A stretch of 64,000 bases of DNA from Microglena sp. YARC (taxonomy: Eukaryota > Chlorophyta > Chlorophyceae > Chlamydomonadales > Chlamydomonadaceae): the NCBI GenBank assembly GCA_022414725.1, contig CM039462.1, positions 72,377,671-72,441,670 on the forward strand. Direction: 5' to 3'. Positions 12,047 to 23,300 of this stretch are shown here, piece by piece. Under the pieces are notes generated by a model. It did no database searches and had not been told where the DNA came from. It was given only the letters and a program-made list of their open reading frames with translations. The position numbers were made by a program, and so were the translations under genes. Each line of letters begins with the position of its first letter. Position 1 is the first letter of the stretch.

Positions 12047-13129
12047 CCCCTTCCACATGCCTAAACAGCCTCATTCCCTGCCCCTCCTGCCTTTCGCACG
12101 AACACGCACTAACCACCACCACCAATCGCACACACATCTAAAATCACGAGAGAGAGAAAAAAACTCCTCAACTTATCTCATTTGGAAAGGTTTCCCCACC
12201 CAGTGGACTTATGCCATGCTGTATGGTGTGCGACCTGACCACCTTGGACCAATGCCATGTTGCATATTGCAGGACCAGGCTAGCCGGAACCACTTACATA
12301 TGCATGTCTATCAAAAATGCTTGCTTGCTGCAATTTTGCTTGCTTGCTGCAATATTGCACCTTTATTTTATTAGTTGGAAGATCCCTCCCAGATACTGTG
12401 TCTTGGGCTAACAATGGCCTGTCGATGACGAGGTAATGTTGAATTGTGCGCAACCTGAGCACGTTGCACCCAAACCGTGGTTCATGTGGTCATGTGCTTT
12501 GTGCAAAACAGAACCACAAAGTCTTCCTACACACAACAGCCAATAGTTAATGCATGTTTCTACACGTACCACCCATGGTTCTACACCCTACCACCTGGTT
12601 TGTGTGACCAGACTACTCCATGCACCATGCCACATTTTACCCGTCATGCAAAATATCAGTCTTGGTAACAGACGGCAAGCAGTGTTTGGAACTTACCCCC
12701 AAGACAACGGGAACAGGGATCTCCTTAGGCTTTGGCTTCTTCTGTCCAGGCTGGGGCGGGGGAGGCAAAATAGGGCCCTGCAGGCAGCCAGAGGGGGGGC
12801 AGGCTGTGATTTCTGGCCATGGCTGTCAATATTCAAATGAAGAGGCATGATGTAAGTTATGTGGATTTAATGAGAGAAATTGCATGCATAGGTGGCTGTT
12901 TCTGGGCTGCAAAAGACTCTACGTAAGCGTCCGCAAGGTGGAGAGGTCTAATCTGGCTCATGAGGCTGCAAAGCTCGACGCCAGATCCTTTTGTGCTCAC
13001 ATCTGTCTTGATAACTGCATCTAGCTCCTGGATGGCTTCTGTTTCATCGAGCTCGCCCAAATCCCGAACGATTGTCAAATGTTTGTTGACGTCCACAGGA
13101 CGTGGACGTATATTTTGGCGCGTAGCCAT
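1680..13129 (-). CDS. EPL1: Enhancer-of-polycomb-like protein, NuA4 subunit (3' end not found)
   Basis: Enhancer of polycomb-like proteins are core subunits of NuA4/TIP60 histone acetyltransferase and act in the nucleus. Exons joined in frame on the minus strand: 13129-13001, 12777-12697, 11664-11480, 10872-10692, 8677-8559, 7686-7530, 5878-5780, 4988-4848, 3566-3314, 1873-1680. All have AG/GT borders and compatible phases, giving at least 513 residues without a stop. The start is ATRQNIRPRPVDVNK. Exons 2-3 hold KEIPVPVVL and DYLPTFHIPQTYLR with EYDMDEEDEDWL. Exon 4 has RFEKLLCKLE, exon 5 DYWAAKRKRW with TDTNPFNTFR, exon 6 TRRRRD with KMRQVRDNL, and exon 10 RVGRGGRLML. These follow the plant EPL order. 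The exons between 5780 and 1680 are less conserved and one more exon near 5400 is possible. The gene shares a short divergent promoter with RTF1. The family assignment is secure; the outer 3' exons are inference. Confidence 0.85.
1880..2890. repeat. G-rich minisatellite in EPL1 intron
   Basis: Strand-asymmetric GGTTG and GGTGTGGTG repeats, with a ~110 bp higher-order unit ('gggaaggggttgggtttggg') repeated from about 2280 to 2760. No gene is visible; the long Pro/His/Ser/Thr frames on the minus strand are compositional. Confidence 0.85.
2891..3030 (-). pseudogene. Degenerate copy of the 3' half of EPL1 exon 10
   Basis: This stretch is about 85-90% similar by eye to 3315-3455. It includes the sequence coding LTRVNPINMEPL and the SDEEE acidic end, but the copy has TAG in the acidic tail. 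It sits in the intron downstream of the real exon and keeps the donor-like edge, so it is a duplicated exon edge rather than a used exon. Confidence 0.7.
3567..4440. repeat. GAGAT microsatellite and copies of the EPL1 exon-10 5' end
   Basis: Runs of (gatga)n alternate with three copies of the block coding NAEAISTLPMPPPAKG and FAMHPNPKLP on the minus strand (3836-3925 clear; 4075-4110 and 4330-4445 degenerate). The acceptor region of exon 10 has been copied with part of the exon. Confidence 0.75.
4440..4847. repeat. CACCCACC-type repeats with a copy of the EPL1 exon-9 end
   Basis: Repeated 'cactgtcaccacccctt' units with 'cacccaccca'. At 4690-4755 there is a diverged copy of the end of exon 9 (ERSLLVTAEE on the minus strand) with its donor side. 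Confidence 0.75.
5010..5390. repeat. (TATG)n microsatellite in EPL1 intron
   Basis: Almost pure tetranucleotide repeat with a few variants. All three plus-strand and minus-strand frames stay open (Met-Tyr-Val-Cys or Ile-His-Thr), which is a repeat artefact. Confidence 0.95.
5879..6790. repeat. 89-bp tandem array derived from the EPL1 exon-7 acceptor
   Basis: About six clean 89-bp units (5896-6480) and several decayed ones up to 6790, each with 'aggtggtgatttgtga' and 'caaatccaccatctgcacaac'. The start of real exon 7 (minus strand, LTNHHLPP) is the first, coding member; every unit keeps an acceptor-like AG next to the same exon start. Confidence 0.9.
7040..7525. repeat. Array of EPL1 exon-6 3' edges
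   Basis: Four copies (about 7070, 7165, 7300, 7390) of 'acttacattgacagc' plus 'acttcttcct', the minus-strand end of exon 6 (RKKCAVN) with its GTAAGT donor, separated by C-rich spacers 'caacacatacacagg'. Confidence 0.85.
7690..8400. repeat. (TTGGG)n array in EPL1 intron
   Basis: Pentanucleotide TTGGG repeat with periodic interruptions 'ttggatttgtcatgg'. The sequence is internal to a gene and flanked by exons, so it is not a chromosome end. Confidence 0.95.
8680..9480. repeat. G/GT-rich intron with one copy of the EPL1 exon-5 start
   Basis: Contains (gt)n, poly-G runs and 'gagatggtggtggtgctg' repeats. At 8812-8860 a near copy of the exon 5 acceptor and start (DYWAAKR on the minus strand) is present; another lies at 11040-11090. 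Confidence 0.75.
9480..10691. repeat. ~130-bp tandem array of the EPL1 exon-4 3' edge
   Basis: About nine copies of the end of exon 4 (AVLKKAVGGREQ on the minus strand) with the following GTCAGC donor, each followed by 'acccatccacccacacagac'-type spacer. The coding member is the one joined to the full exon at 10692-10872. Any copy could in principle act as a donor. Confidence 0.9.
11040..11479. repeat. Copies of EPL1 exon-3 end, exon-4 start and exon-5 start
   Basis: Includes 'gaacctaggtgcagg' (exon 4 acceptor copy at 11135) and six or more 'cctaggatccggcaatgc' copies (exon 3 end, 11227-11425). The segment 'tcccaaccctaaccctctcc' with 'cttacgcacctagcat' occurs twice. Confidence 0.8.
11790..11950 (+). 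repeat. Dispersed hairpin repeat, two tandem copies
   Basis: Both copies read roughly 'aaataaatagtacgcctt' then 'acgaggcgtgagg' and 'gagggggcca', with a small ACGCCT...AGGCGT hairpin. Related copies sit at 16985-17055 and 31375-31432, so it is a dispersed family, perhaps a SINE remnant. Confidence 0.6.
12006..12054. repeat. Poly-C tract
   Basis: A ~37-base uninterrupted C run followed by CT-rich sequence in EPL1 intron 2. Length in the assembly may be unreliable. Confidence 0.95.
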
Positions 13130-13377
13130 TTTTATCAAATCAGGCTACCGCCAGCTACTGCAATCGTCGCTGCGACTGCTACCCGCCAAAATCGATATGT
13201 CTCTGCAACGGAAAACAAAAAATGGAGTACGGCTGTACTGCCTTAGTTAGTATAAGAACAGCTAGCAAGCACGCAGACCTTGTACGTCCCATTTTTTCAT
13301 AATTTCGTCCTATTCCCACATTATTCTTCCAAAACGAACATCCTTGGTTAGCCCAATAGGACAGTTAACTTGTCACC
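13130..13377. promoter_or_regulatory. Divergent promoter region of EPL1 and RTF1
   Basis: The start codons of EPL1 (minus, 13129) and RTF1 (plus, 13378) are 248 bp apart. The RTF1 ATG has a good context (gtcaccATGg). No clear TATA box is seen. Co-regulation of the two chromatin genes is inference. Confidence 0.6.
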
Positions 13378-16300
13378 ATGGCTGACGAGCTAGACGACCT
13401 CGACCTTGAGCTTCTTCAGGTCGCAGGACGTGCTAAGGGCTCAAAAAAACGTAGACAAGATAGCGATGATGATTCTGACATCTTTGGATCCGAGAGCGAT
13501 GATGAGCCCAGGCGCAAGGGACCGGCGAAGAAGCTCACAAAATCGAGCGGTGGTGCTCGGCGCAAGGGTATCCAGAGCGAAAGCGACTATGAGAGTGATG
13601 GGGACGATGATGACTTGGGTGATGAGGATGGGTATGGTTCTGACCTGTACATTGATGAGGAGGATAGGAGGAAACTTGAGGCTATGACTGAATTGGAGAG
13701 AGAGATGATTCTTGCAGACCGTGCAGAGGAGAGGGACAAGCTAAGACAGAGGAGGGCACTGTTGAAGAAGGCAAAATCTGTTGCAGGAGAAGACAGGGTG
13801 AGTGTGGATACGTTGTTGGTGATCATTGGCAAGAACGGGTCCAATTGTTCCACCTGAGTTGACCCAGAACCAGCACAAATGAGTGTGCAAACACTGACAT
13901 AGATACACACAGCTGCAGAAACACACACACATAAAGCAGCACACCACTCGCACGATCACTCTCATTCATTTTTGCACACTCACATGCACTCAAGCGCCAC
14001 ACTGCGCCATACCATGCGAAGCCAAACCAAGCCAAGCCACACCAAACCAAACCTAACCAAGCCAAACCAACCCTCTGCGAACAGTCAATAGCGTGCTGCC
14101 ATGCACACAAGCATACCTTTTCATGATGACACATGCGTATGCGCACATCATAAGCTGCCTTAGCTGTAAGTTTTTAAAATATGAGAAGCATTATGATTCA
14201 TGTTTACTCAATTACTGCAACCGCCACAATCAAAAAAAGGCATCAAATTATAATCACTGCAACTGCAACACAAAATACTTGCAACAACTGCCACTAGAAA
14301 CTGCAATCACAGCAAGCAATACTAAAAACAAAAACTCGCTGCAACTGCCTAGCAACTGCCTAGCAACTGCCACAAATTTGTACTCACAGCAACTAAAAAA
14401 GGCATAAAAAATACTCACTGCAACTAAAAAACAACAACAACAACTGCCACTACAAAATGCATTCACAGTAAATAATACTAAAAAACAAAACTCACTGCAA
14501 CTGCCTGGCAACTGCAACAAAAAGTACTGACAGGAACTACAAATGGCATAAAAAATACTAACGACAACTGCAACTAAAAACTGCGATTGCAGCAAATAAT
14601 ACTCAATGCACCTTCCACACAACAAAACATTTAACAATACACACTTCAACTGCCACTAGAGAACAACAAACCACGGCAAACAATACTCACTGAAACTGTC
14701 ACCAAAAATACTCACAGCAAGTAAAAAAAGGCATGAAAATACTCACTGCAACTGGAAAAAAACTGCAGCAACTGGCACTAAAAACAGCAATCGCAGCAAA
14801 TAATACTCAATGCACCCTACACACAAAAAACATTGAACAATACACACTGAATCTGCCACTAGAGAACAACAACCGTGGCAAACAATACTCACTGAAACTG
14901 TCACCAAAAATACTCACAGCAACTAAAAAAAGGCATGAAGATACTCACTGAAACTGAAAACAATTGCTACAACAACTGCCACTAAAAACTGCAATCGCAG
15001 CAAATAATACTCATCGCAAATTACTCTACAAAAAACAAACAATACTCTATGCATCTGCCACATCAAAAAATGCAGCAAAAATACCATTTGCAAACTGCCA
15101 CTGTAGAACAACAAACCACAGCAAACGATACTCACTGCAAATGCCACAAAAAATGCACAAACAACATTCACTGCAACTACAACCTAAAAACAGCAAAACA
15201 TACTCGCTGCAAATGCCATTAAAAACAGCGATCACAGCATACAATGCTCTCTGCAACTTCCACACAAAAACAGTAAATAACACTCACTGCAACTGCCACT
15301 AAAGAACAACAAAATACAGCAAAAAATACTCGCTGCAACTGCCAAATTAAAACACAGCAAAACATACTCGCTGCATCTGCCACTAACAAAAAAGGCATAC
15401 AAATACGCATTGCACCTGCCTTAATAGAAAAATAAACCACAACAAGCAATACTTACTGCAACTGCCACCAATGCAGCAAAACATACTGGCTGCAACTGCC
15501 GCATAAAAAAGGCAGTAAAACATACTCGCTGCATCTGCCACTAACAAAAAAGGCGTACAAGTATGTATTGCACCTGCCTTTAAAGAAAAATAAACCACGG
15601 CGAATAATACTCACTGCAAATGCCACCAAAACATTGCAGGAAAAAATACACGCTGCAACTGCCACATAAAAAAGACAGCAAAACATACTCGCTGCATCTG
15701 CCACTAACAAACAAAGGCATGAAAAAAAGCATTGCAACTGCCTGTAAAGAGCAACAAACCACGGCGAACAATACTCACAAATGCCACCAAAACGATGCAG
15801 CAAACAAATACTCGCTGAAAATGCAACTTCAAAAAAGAAGCAATCAATGCTCAGTGCAACTACCACGAAAAACAGTAATCACAGCAAGTAATACTCACTG
15901 CAACTTCCACTTAAAAAACAGAAAAAATACTCACTACAGCTGCCACCAAAACAAAGCAGAAAATAATACTCACTGCAAATGCAAATAAAAAAAAAGCAAT
16001 CAAGACTCATTGCAAATGCCACCAAAAACAGTTTTCACGGCAAGTATTGCTCACTGCAACTTCAAGAAAAAGTAAACAAAACTCACTACAACTGCCACTA
16101 AACAAATGCAGCAAAAATACTCACTGCAAATGCAACTAAAAAAAGCTAACAATACTTACTGCAACTGCCTCAAAAAATAGAGGAAGAAAAAACTCACTGC
16201 AGCTGCCACCCCAAATCGAAAGCAGCAAAAATTCCACAATGCATTTCCTGACATCCCACATTGCATGTCCTGACATCCATGGCATCCATGGCATGGATCA

Positions 16301-16919
16301 TGATGATGGGATGCCATGCCATGATGATGGGATGGCATGGATCATGATGATGGCATGTCATGATGATGGGATGGCATGTCCTGACATCCCGCATTGCATG
16401 TCCTGACATCCATGGCATGCGCCTTGACTGCAGTTTGACATCCCACATTGCATGTCCTGACATCCATGGCATGCGCCTTGACTGCAGTTTGAGCCGAGGC
16501 AGGGTAGCCGACAGAAACAAACAAGCTGGCAAACAACTGGCAAGGATAGTGCTATCCGCCGCATAGAGGCCGCCTCGCCTACCCCCAAACGCACATACCC
16601 CGACCACCCACCACCCACCACCCCTACCACACAACACCCTTACTACCCAACACCCTATCCAACGTGCGGTCATGCCATAAATGTGTCACATTGCATTTCC
16701 TGACATCCCACATGTGCCCCAACTGCAGTTTGAGCCGAGGCAGGGGAACCGCTTGAGTAGCCGACAAAAACAATCAAGCCGGCAAACGACCGACAAGGAT
16801 AGTGCCATCCGCCGCATAGAGGCCGCACATAACCGAAAGGAAAAGGTTGGCAAGGCGAAAGCAACTGTTAAGAAAACCAAGAAACGAGGGGGTGGGTCAA
16901 GTAAATATGTACTAAACTT

Positions 16920-16962
<43 letters not shown>

Positions 16963-17199
16963 TTAAGAAGTGTATGTTACTACGGATACGCCTCGGTTAC
17001 GCCTGATGACGAGGCGTGAGGTTAAGGGGGCCAGTCCCCTCGCTTGATCTGGGGGGAAATGAAAAATCATACGCCCTGCCATGGGGCTTGACATTGCAGG
17101 AACCCTTCTGTTAGCATGCACCTCACATACTACAGAATGGCGACTGTTGAAGGTGGAGAAACATGCAAAAGGTAGTGACACACTAACACAAACACACAC

Positions 17200-17236
<37 letters not shown>

Positions 17237-17481
17237 AGCATGTTCAAGGTAGCGAATGGCTAGAATGGCTATTGTTTTTACAAATGAAGTACTATGTGTG
17301 TGAGTGTGTGATTTTGTGTTTGTAGGGGTACGTGGGTGAGATTGTGGTGTGTGTGTGGGGGGGGGGGGTAGGGGGGGAGAAGCTACTGTAGATACGAATG
17401 AAGTGGAGAAGCATGTACAAGGAATCAACTACACCTCACTTGCACCTCACATACTAGAGAATGGCGACTGTTGATACAAAT

Positions 17482-17527
<46 letters not shown>

Positions 17528-20332
17528 ACTGTTGATTTGAATGAAGGTGGAGAAGCATGCATAAGGTACAGAATACAGCAAAAGTAAGTGATGATGAGTC
17601 TGACATCATAGGTGGCGGCTTCTACTCCCGCTGTCGCCGTGTGTGTGTGTGTCTTATTGGTTCATGTGATGACATTATATGATTTGTTTACATGATGATA
17701 TGGTGACTTTCCCCAGCTGCGGTGTATAGGAGGGTCCCCTTAACACCACGCCACTTCGGGCGTTATCTTTTTTTTATGTATCTCATAAGTTTTTTTTTTT
17801 TTGATTTGTTTTTGTTGCATGATATGATATAAGTGTGCTGTGTAAGCCTGTTCATCTCCATGCCCAGATGAGAGCAAAAGTAAAAGCGTGTTTTAGTTGT
17901 TGATATAATGATTTGATACAAGTGTTAGTTATTTGCTGATATGATGGAAGTGTGTTTTGTTATTTGTTGGTATGATGTAAGTGTGTGCCCAGATGAGAGC
18001 AAAAGTATAAGCGTGTTTTAGTCGTTGATATAATGAATTGATAGAAGTGTTAGTTATTTGCTGATATGATGGAAGTGTGTTGTGTTATTTGTTGATATGA
18101 TGTAAGTGTGTGTGAGTTTACTTGTTGATATGAGAATATGATGTCAGAAGTTGTGTTATTTGTAGGGAGCGGCAGGGGGGGGGGGGGGTAGCTGGGTAGC
18201 GCTACTCGCGCTACCTAGCGCAACCTGCCGTGCTCGCATAGCTGGTTTCGAGCTATTAATGTCGGTAACTTGTCCTCGAAGTTGCTATTTGGTACCGATT
18301 TTGCATAGCTTTTCACAAGGAATCCGAATTTCGCATTCGCGAAGCGTGATTCCGTTCATACAGCAAGGTAACACAGAGCCTGTCGCGACCTAGCCTTTCT
18401 CATGGTAAGATTTTCAATGGCAACATTTGGCTAAGTTAGCTCCCAGCTATTAGGACTAACCCAGCTATTAGGACTATTAGTCCTACTTTTGACCGCGGTT
18501 AGGGCTACCTGCCGCTCCCTAGTTATTTTCTCTTTCTAGTTGATATTATATAAGTAGGGAGCGGCAAAAGACCGACCTATTGTCTATATAGACCTATATA
18601 GGTCTACCTCCGCGAAGCCGATAGATCTAACGATTCCCCTTGTCCGACGCCCCCCCTCGACCAGATAGGTCTATGTTGGTATGATTTGTCCGTACACACA
18701 CTGTCTGAGCTTCCTTCCTCTTGCTATTCGCTTTCGTATCATTCGCTTTCGTATCACTGAATGAAGCCGGCAAACAGCCTACGGCTACTGCGGGCGAATT
18801 AGCTAAAAACGACTGGAAACCTGGCAATCGTTGAGAGATTCTTACGTACGCTGCGCACAAAGCTGTGCAGGATGGTTCATCAGCCGCACCCATAGCATCG
18901 AACTCAAGCGTTGTGACGTTTCCTGGCGACATAAAGCAGCGTGGTAAAGGCCGCAGCTTCATTGTAACGCTCAATATCGGGGGCGAAGTCCAGCCTGGTC
19001 TAAAGAGACTTGTTCCGGCGAGCTCCCAGGTCGAACTGGAGGGATTTGACGCTAGCGACATGTCGGAGAATGAATTATCTAGCGATGTTTCAGAGGAGGA
19101 GGACGAAGTATTCGAGAAAAGCAAGATTTCCGAAGACGACTAGCATGAGGTCCTGCCAGAGGATAGCTACTGGGTACTCTGAGCCAGGGCCTGGGAGGCT
19201 GAGGCATGTCGAGCTCCTGGATGTAGACCCAGCCAGTGCTCCACTGATGTTAGTAGGGTTGAGGGTCTTTCTTTCCTTGAGCTCTTACCCAAGAAAGCTG
19301 TGTCTGACATAGTGAAGCTCACTAACGAGAGGGGGAAACATTTGCACCTCCCTTCATGGACGCACACACACTAACACACACACTTGCATGCATTGATAAC
19401 ATGTATCCTAACACATTCACACACACATACACATGTGCTTTGTCTCCCATGCAAACCCACATGCATGGACACACACACAAGCATAGACACACGCATACAC
19501 ATGCAAGGGCACACACATGCATAGACACACGTACACACATGCCTGTGTGTGACACGTTGACACCAGCAACTTCCTACACCCAAACACCACCCATCCACGA
19601 ACACACACATACATGTAGGTGGATGTCCATGCAGGTGGGTGTATGACACACTGACACCATTACCTTCCCACACATACACACCGATCACCCACAAACACAA
19701 ATGCACACAGTGACCGAGAAAAAGTAAACAAATTAGACAATTAAAAGACTCTTAAAAGACTTTCTGGATTGCTGATGGTGATGAACTGATGATTGTGTTG
19801 ATGGGAGTAAGGGGGTTGGTTTGGAGGCTCCGTAGTTAGGTTTGGTGCGTGACGGCGACAGTAAAAAGCGACGCAAGTGATTTTTGATGCTTAAAAAAAT
19901 CCTTTATTTTTTTGAAGGTGCAGGGCACCCTGAAATGCAGCACAGGACATGTAAAAATAATACCAGATTTTTCAGAGGCCTCCTTGGTGTACCGATAGGG
20001 CAGACATAGGTATATTTTGCCCTAGATAGACCTATATAGATCTATCGGCTGGGCCCACATAGACCTATTTGCCGCTCCCTATATATAAGTGTGTGTGTAA
20101 GCTTGTTAATCTCTATTCCCTGGTCACTTCCAAGATGACAGCAAATGTAGAAGTGTGTGTTATTTGTTGATATGATATAAAACATGATGATATGATGTAA
20201 GTGTGTTTTGTAAGCCTGTCAACCTCCATGTCCTAATTACTACTAAGATGACAGGGAAAGCAATGAGGACGAAGGTAGTGGTGAAGATGACCCCCCCCCC
20301 CTCCACACACACACCACACACACACACATGCA

Positions 20333-20380
<48 letters not shown>

Positions 20381-23300
20381 ACACATGCCCCCCCCCCCCC
20401 CCCCCCTCCCCCCCCTAGCACGTACCCCCCCCCCACACACACACACACACACACGAACACGTACCTCCCCCCTCCCATACAAATACTAAATATAAACCCC
20501 TCCCACACACACGCCTGCCCCCCACCCCCACCCACCCAACCCACCCAACCCAACCCCCAACCCCTTAATGTTCAGGTCGCGTCCAAGATGAGAGCAAAAG
20601 CGATGACACAGGTAGTGATGAAGATGACCCCCCCCACCACCCCCACACACACATCCTCCTTGCACCCAAGCCATACCAACCGTTAAAGTGTGCCATAACA
20701 CATACTTCCCCCAACCCCCAATCCCCCCCACACACACCCCACCCTAGCACATACCCCCCCCACACACCCACACACACATACACATACACACACCTCCTCC
20801 CCCCCAACCCCCCAACCCAATCCGACCCAATCCAACCCAATCCCCGACCCCTTAATGACCAGGCCGCGTCCGAGATGACAGCGAAAGCGATGAGGACAAA
20901 GGCAGCGATGAAGATGACTTCAGGCCGTCTGACGAGGAAGAGGAGGAGGAGGCGGCGGAGTCTGAGGTAGGGGAGTCGACGTGAACTGCATTAATAAATC
21001 AATAAAAGATAGGTGGATAATATTAATGATACAACCGGATACAACCTGAATACAATAATAATAATCATAATCATAATCATAATAAAAAAAATAAAAAAAT
21101 GGTAATCGTAAAAGATAGGCAGATAATGTTATGCAAAGCAGGAAAGTCATTTGAAACTGCACGTCAAAACAATGCATTTACTCCTATAATGCCCCATAAA
21201 TGAAAAACGTGTAGGTCTGGATAGGTGGATACTACTACTAAAAACAAGAACATTATGCAGGTCTGGATAGGTGGATAAAATGACTGAAAGCAAGAAAGTT
21301 ATATAGGTCTGCGTAGGTGGATAATATTATCCAAAGCAAGAAAGTTAGATAGGTCTGGATGGGTGGATAACATTATGTTATTATCTGGTGATCTGAACAA
21401 ACTGAATGCAGCATGGTCTCTGTCTGGCACTTTGAACTTGCTATGTGCCCCTTGTTTCTTGAGACCACTGACTGGAAGCAGAGCGTGATGACTACACCTG
21501 TTGTGATGGAGGGGCGTGATAACCACGCCTGTTATGATCTAGATTTGATTAAACCAACTGCAGCATGGTCTCTGTCTGGCAGTATGAACTCATTACTAAG
21601 TGCCCCTCGTTTCTTGGTGGTCAGAGATCGGAGGAAGAGCGTGATGATGATGATGATTATGATGATGACAGCTGCCATGATCTAGATCTGAATAAACCAA
21701 CTGCAGCATGGTCTGTGTCTGGCGGTATGAACTCATTACTAAGTGCCCCTCATTTCTTGGTGATCAGAGATCGGAAGAAGAGCGTGATGATGACGATGAC
21801 AGGAGTCGTGGCAGGGACGATGATCGCGGAAGGGACGATGACGAGGACCGGCAAGGCAGCTACCGCTATGATAATCGCTCCACAAGGTTTGTGAACTGAT
21901 GATGATGAAGTGGATGAACTGATGATGATGAAGTGGATGAACTGATGATGATGAAGTGGATGAACTGATGATGATGAAGTGGATGAACTGATGATGATGA
22001 AGTGGATGAACTGATGATGATGAAGTGGATGAACTGATGATGATGAAGTGGATGAACTGATGATGATGAAGTGGATGAACTGATGATGATGAAGTGGATG
22101 AACTGATGATGATGAAGTGGATGAACTGATGATGATGAAGTGGATGAACTGATGATGATGAAGTGGATGAACTGATGATGATGAAGTGGATGAACTGATG
22201 ATGATGAAGTGGATGAACTGATGATGATGAAGTGGATGAACTGATGATGATGAAGTGGATGAACTGATGATGATGAAGTGGATGAACTGATGATGATGAA
22301 GTGGATGAAATGATGATGATGAAGTGGATGAAATGATGATGAACTGGATGAACTGATGATGATGAACTGGATGACAACGGGCTTTGACTGATGATGGACT
22401 TGAGCTGATGTTGATGAACTGGATGAACCGATGACGATGAGCTTGAAATGGTGATGATGAAGTTGATGAACTGATGATGATCTTGATGAACTGACGATGA
22501 TGAACTTGATTAACTGATGATAGTGATGATGAACTGACGATGATGAACTTGATAAACTGTTGATGATGATGATGATGAACTTGACCTGATGATGAAGAAC
22601 TGACGGTGATGAACTTGATGGTGATGATGATGATGATGATGATGAACTTGACCTGATGATGAAGAAGTGACGATGATGAGTCTGATGAACTTATGATGAT
22701 GAACTTGATGAATCGATGATGATAATGATGATGATGATAATGATTTTGATGAATTGATGATGATTTTGATGAATTGATGATGATCTTGATGAATTGATGA
22801 TGATCTTGATGACTTGATGATGAACTTGATGAACTGATGATGAACGCTCCACAAGGTACGCTGGAGGATTCGCCAGTGAGGATGAGGAGGCAGATGAGGA
22901 CGCTTCCTACGAAGAGGCCAAGACGATCCAGGTGTGATACTGTGCTGACAGCAAGAATTGACGTTTTACAATTTGACATGTTTCTTTGGCGGCGCCGCAA
23001 AGGGGTTAAAACAGGGTACCGCGGCATTAACCCCGAGTCGCACAGTGTGTCCGGCTGAGGGGTGCACAATTCATGTCCTACGAAGAGGCCAAGACGATCC
23101 AGGTGTGATACCGTACTGACAGCAAAAATATGCTTTTGTATGTAACATTTCGCTTCGGTGTGGATTGAACCCAAGTCACACAGTGCGCCTGACTGAGGGG
23201 TGCACATTTTAGGGCTGGGGGGTGCACATTTTAGAGCTGGGGTGCACATTGTTCTTCGGCATGGATCGAACCCAAGTCACACAGTGCGCCTGACTGAGGG

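Noticed and set aside
18627..19124. 165-codon minus-strand frame in hAT element B as a transposase
   Set aside because: Ser-rich with no zinc finger, RNase H or hAT dimerisation motif; it overlaps a competing plus-strand frame and runs into the terminal repeat.
21750..23249. A 499-codon minus-strand His/Ser-rich frame and similar frames across RTF1 intron 5
   Set aside because: Produced by the GAT-rich 23-bp minisatellite; antisense to supported RTF1 exons and without any domain.
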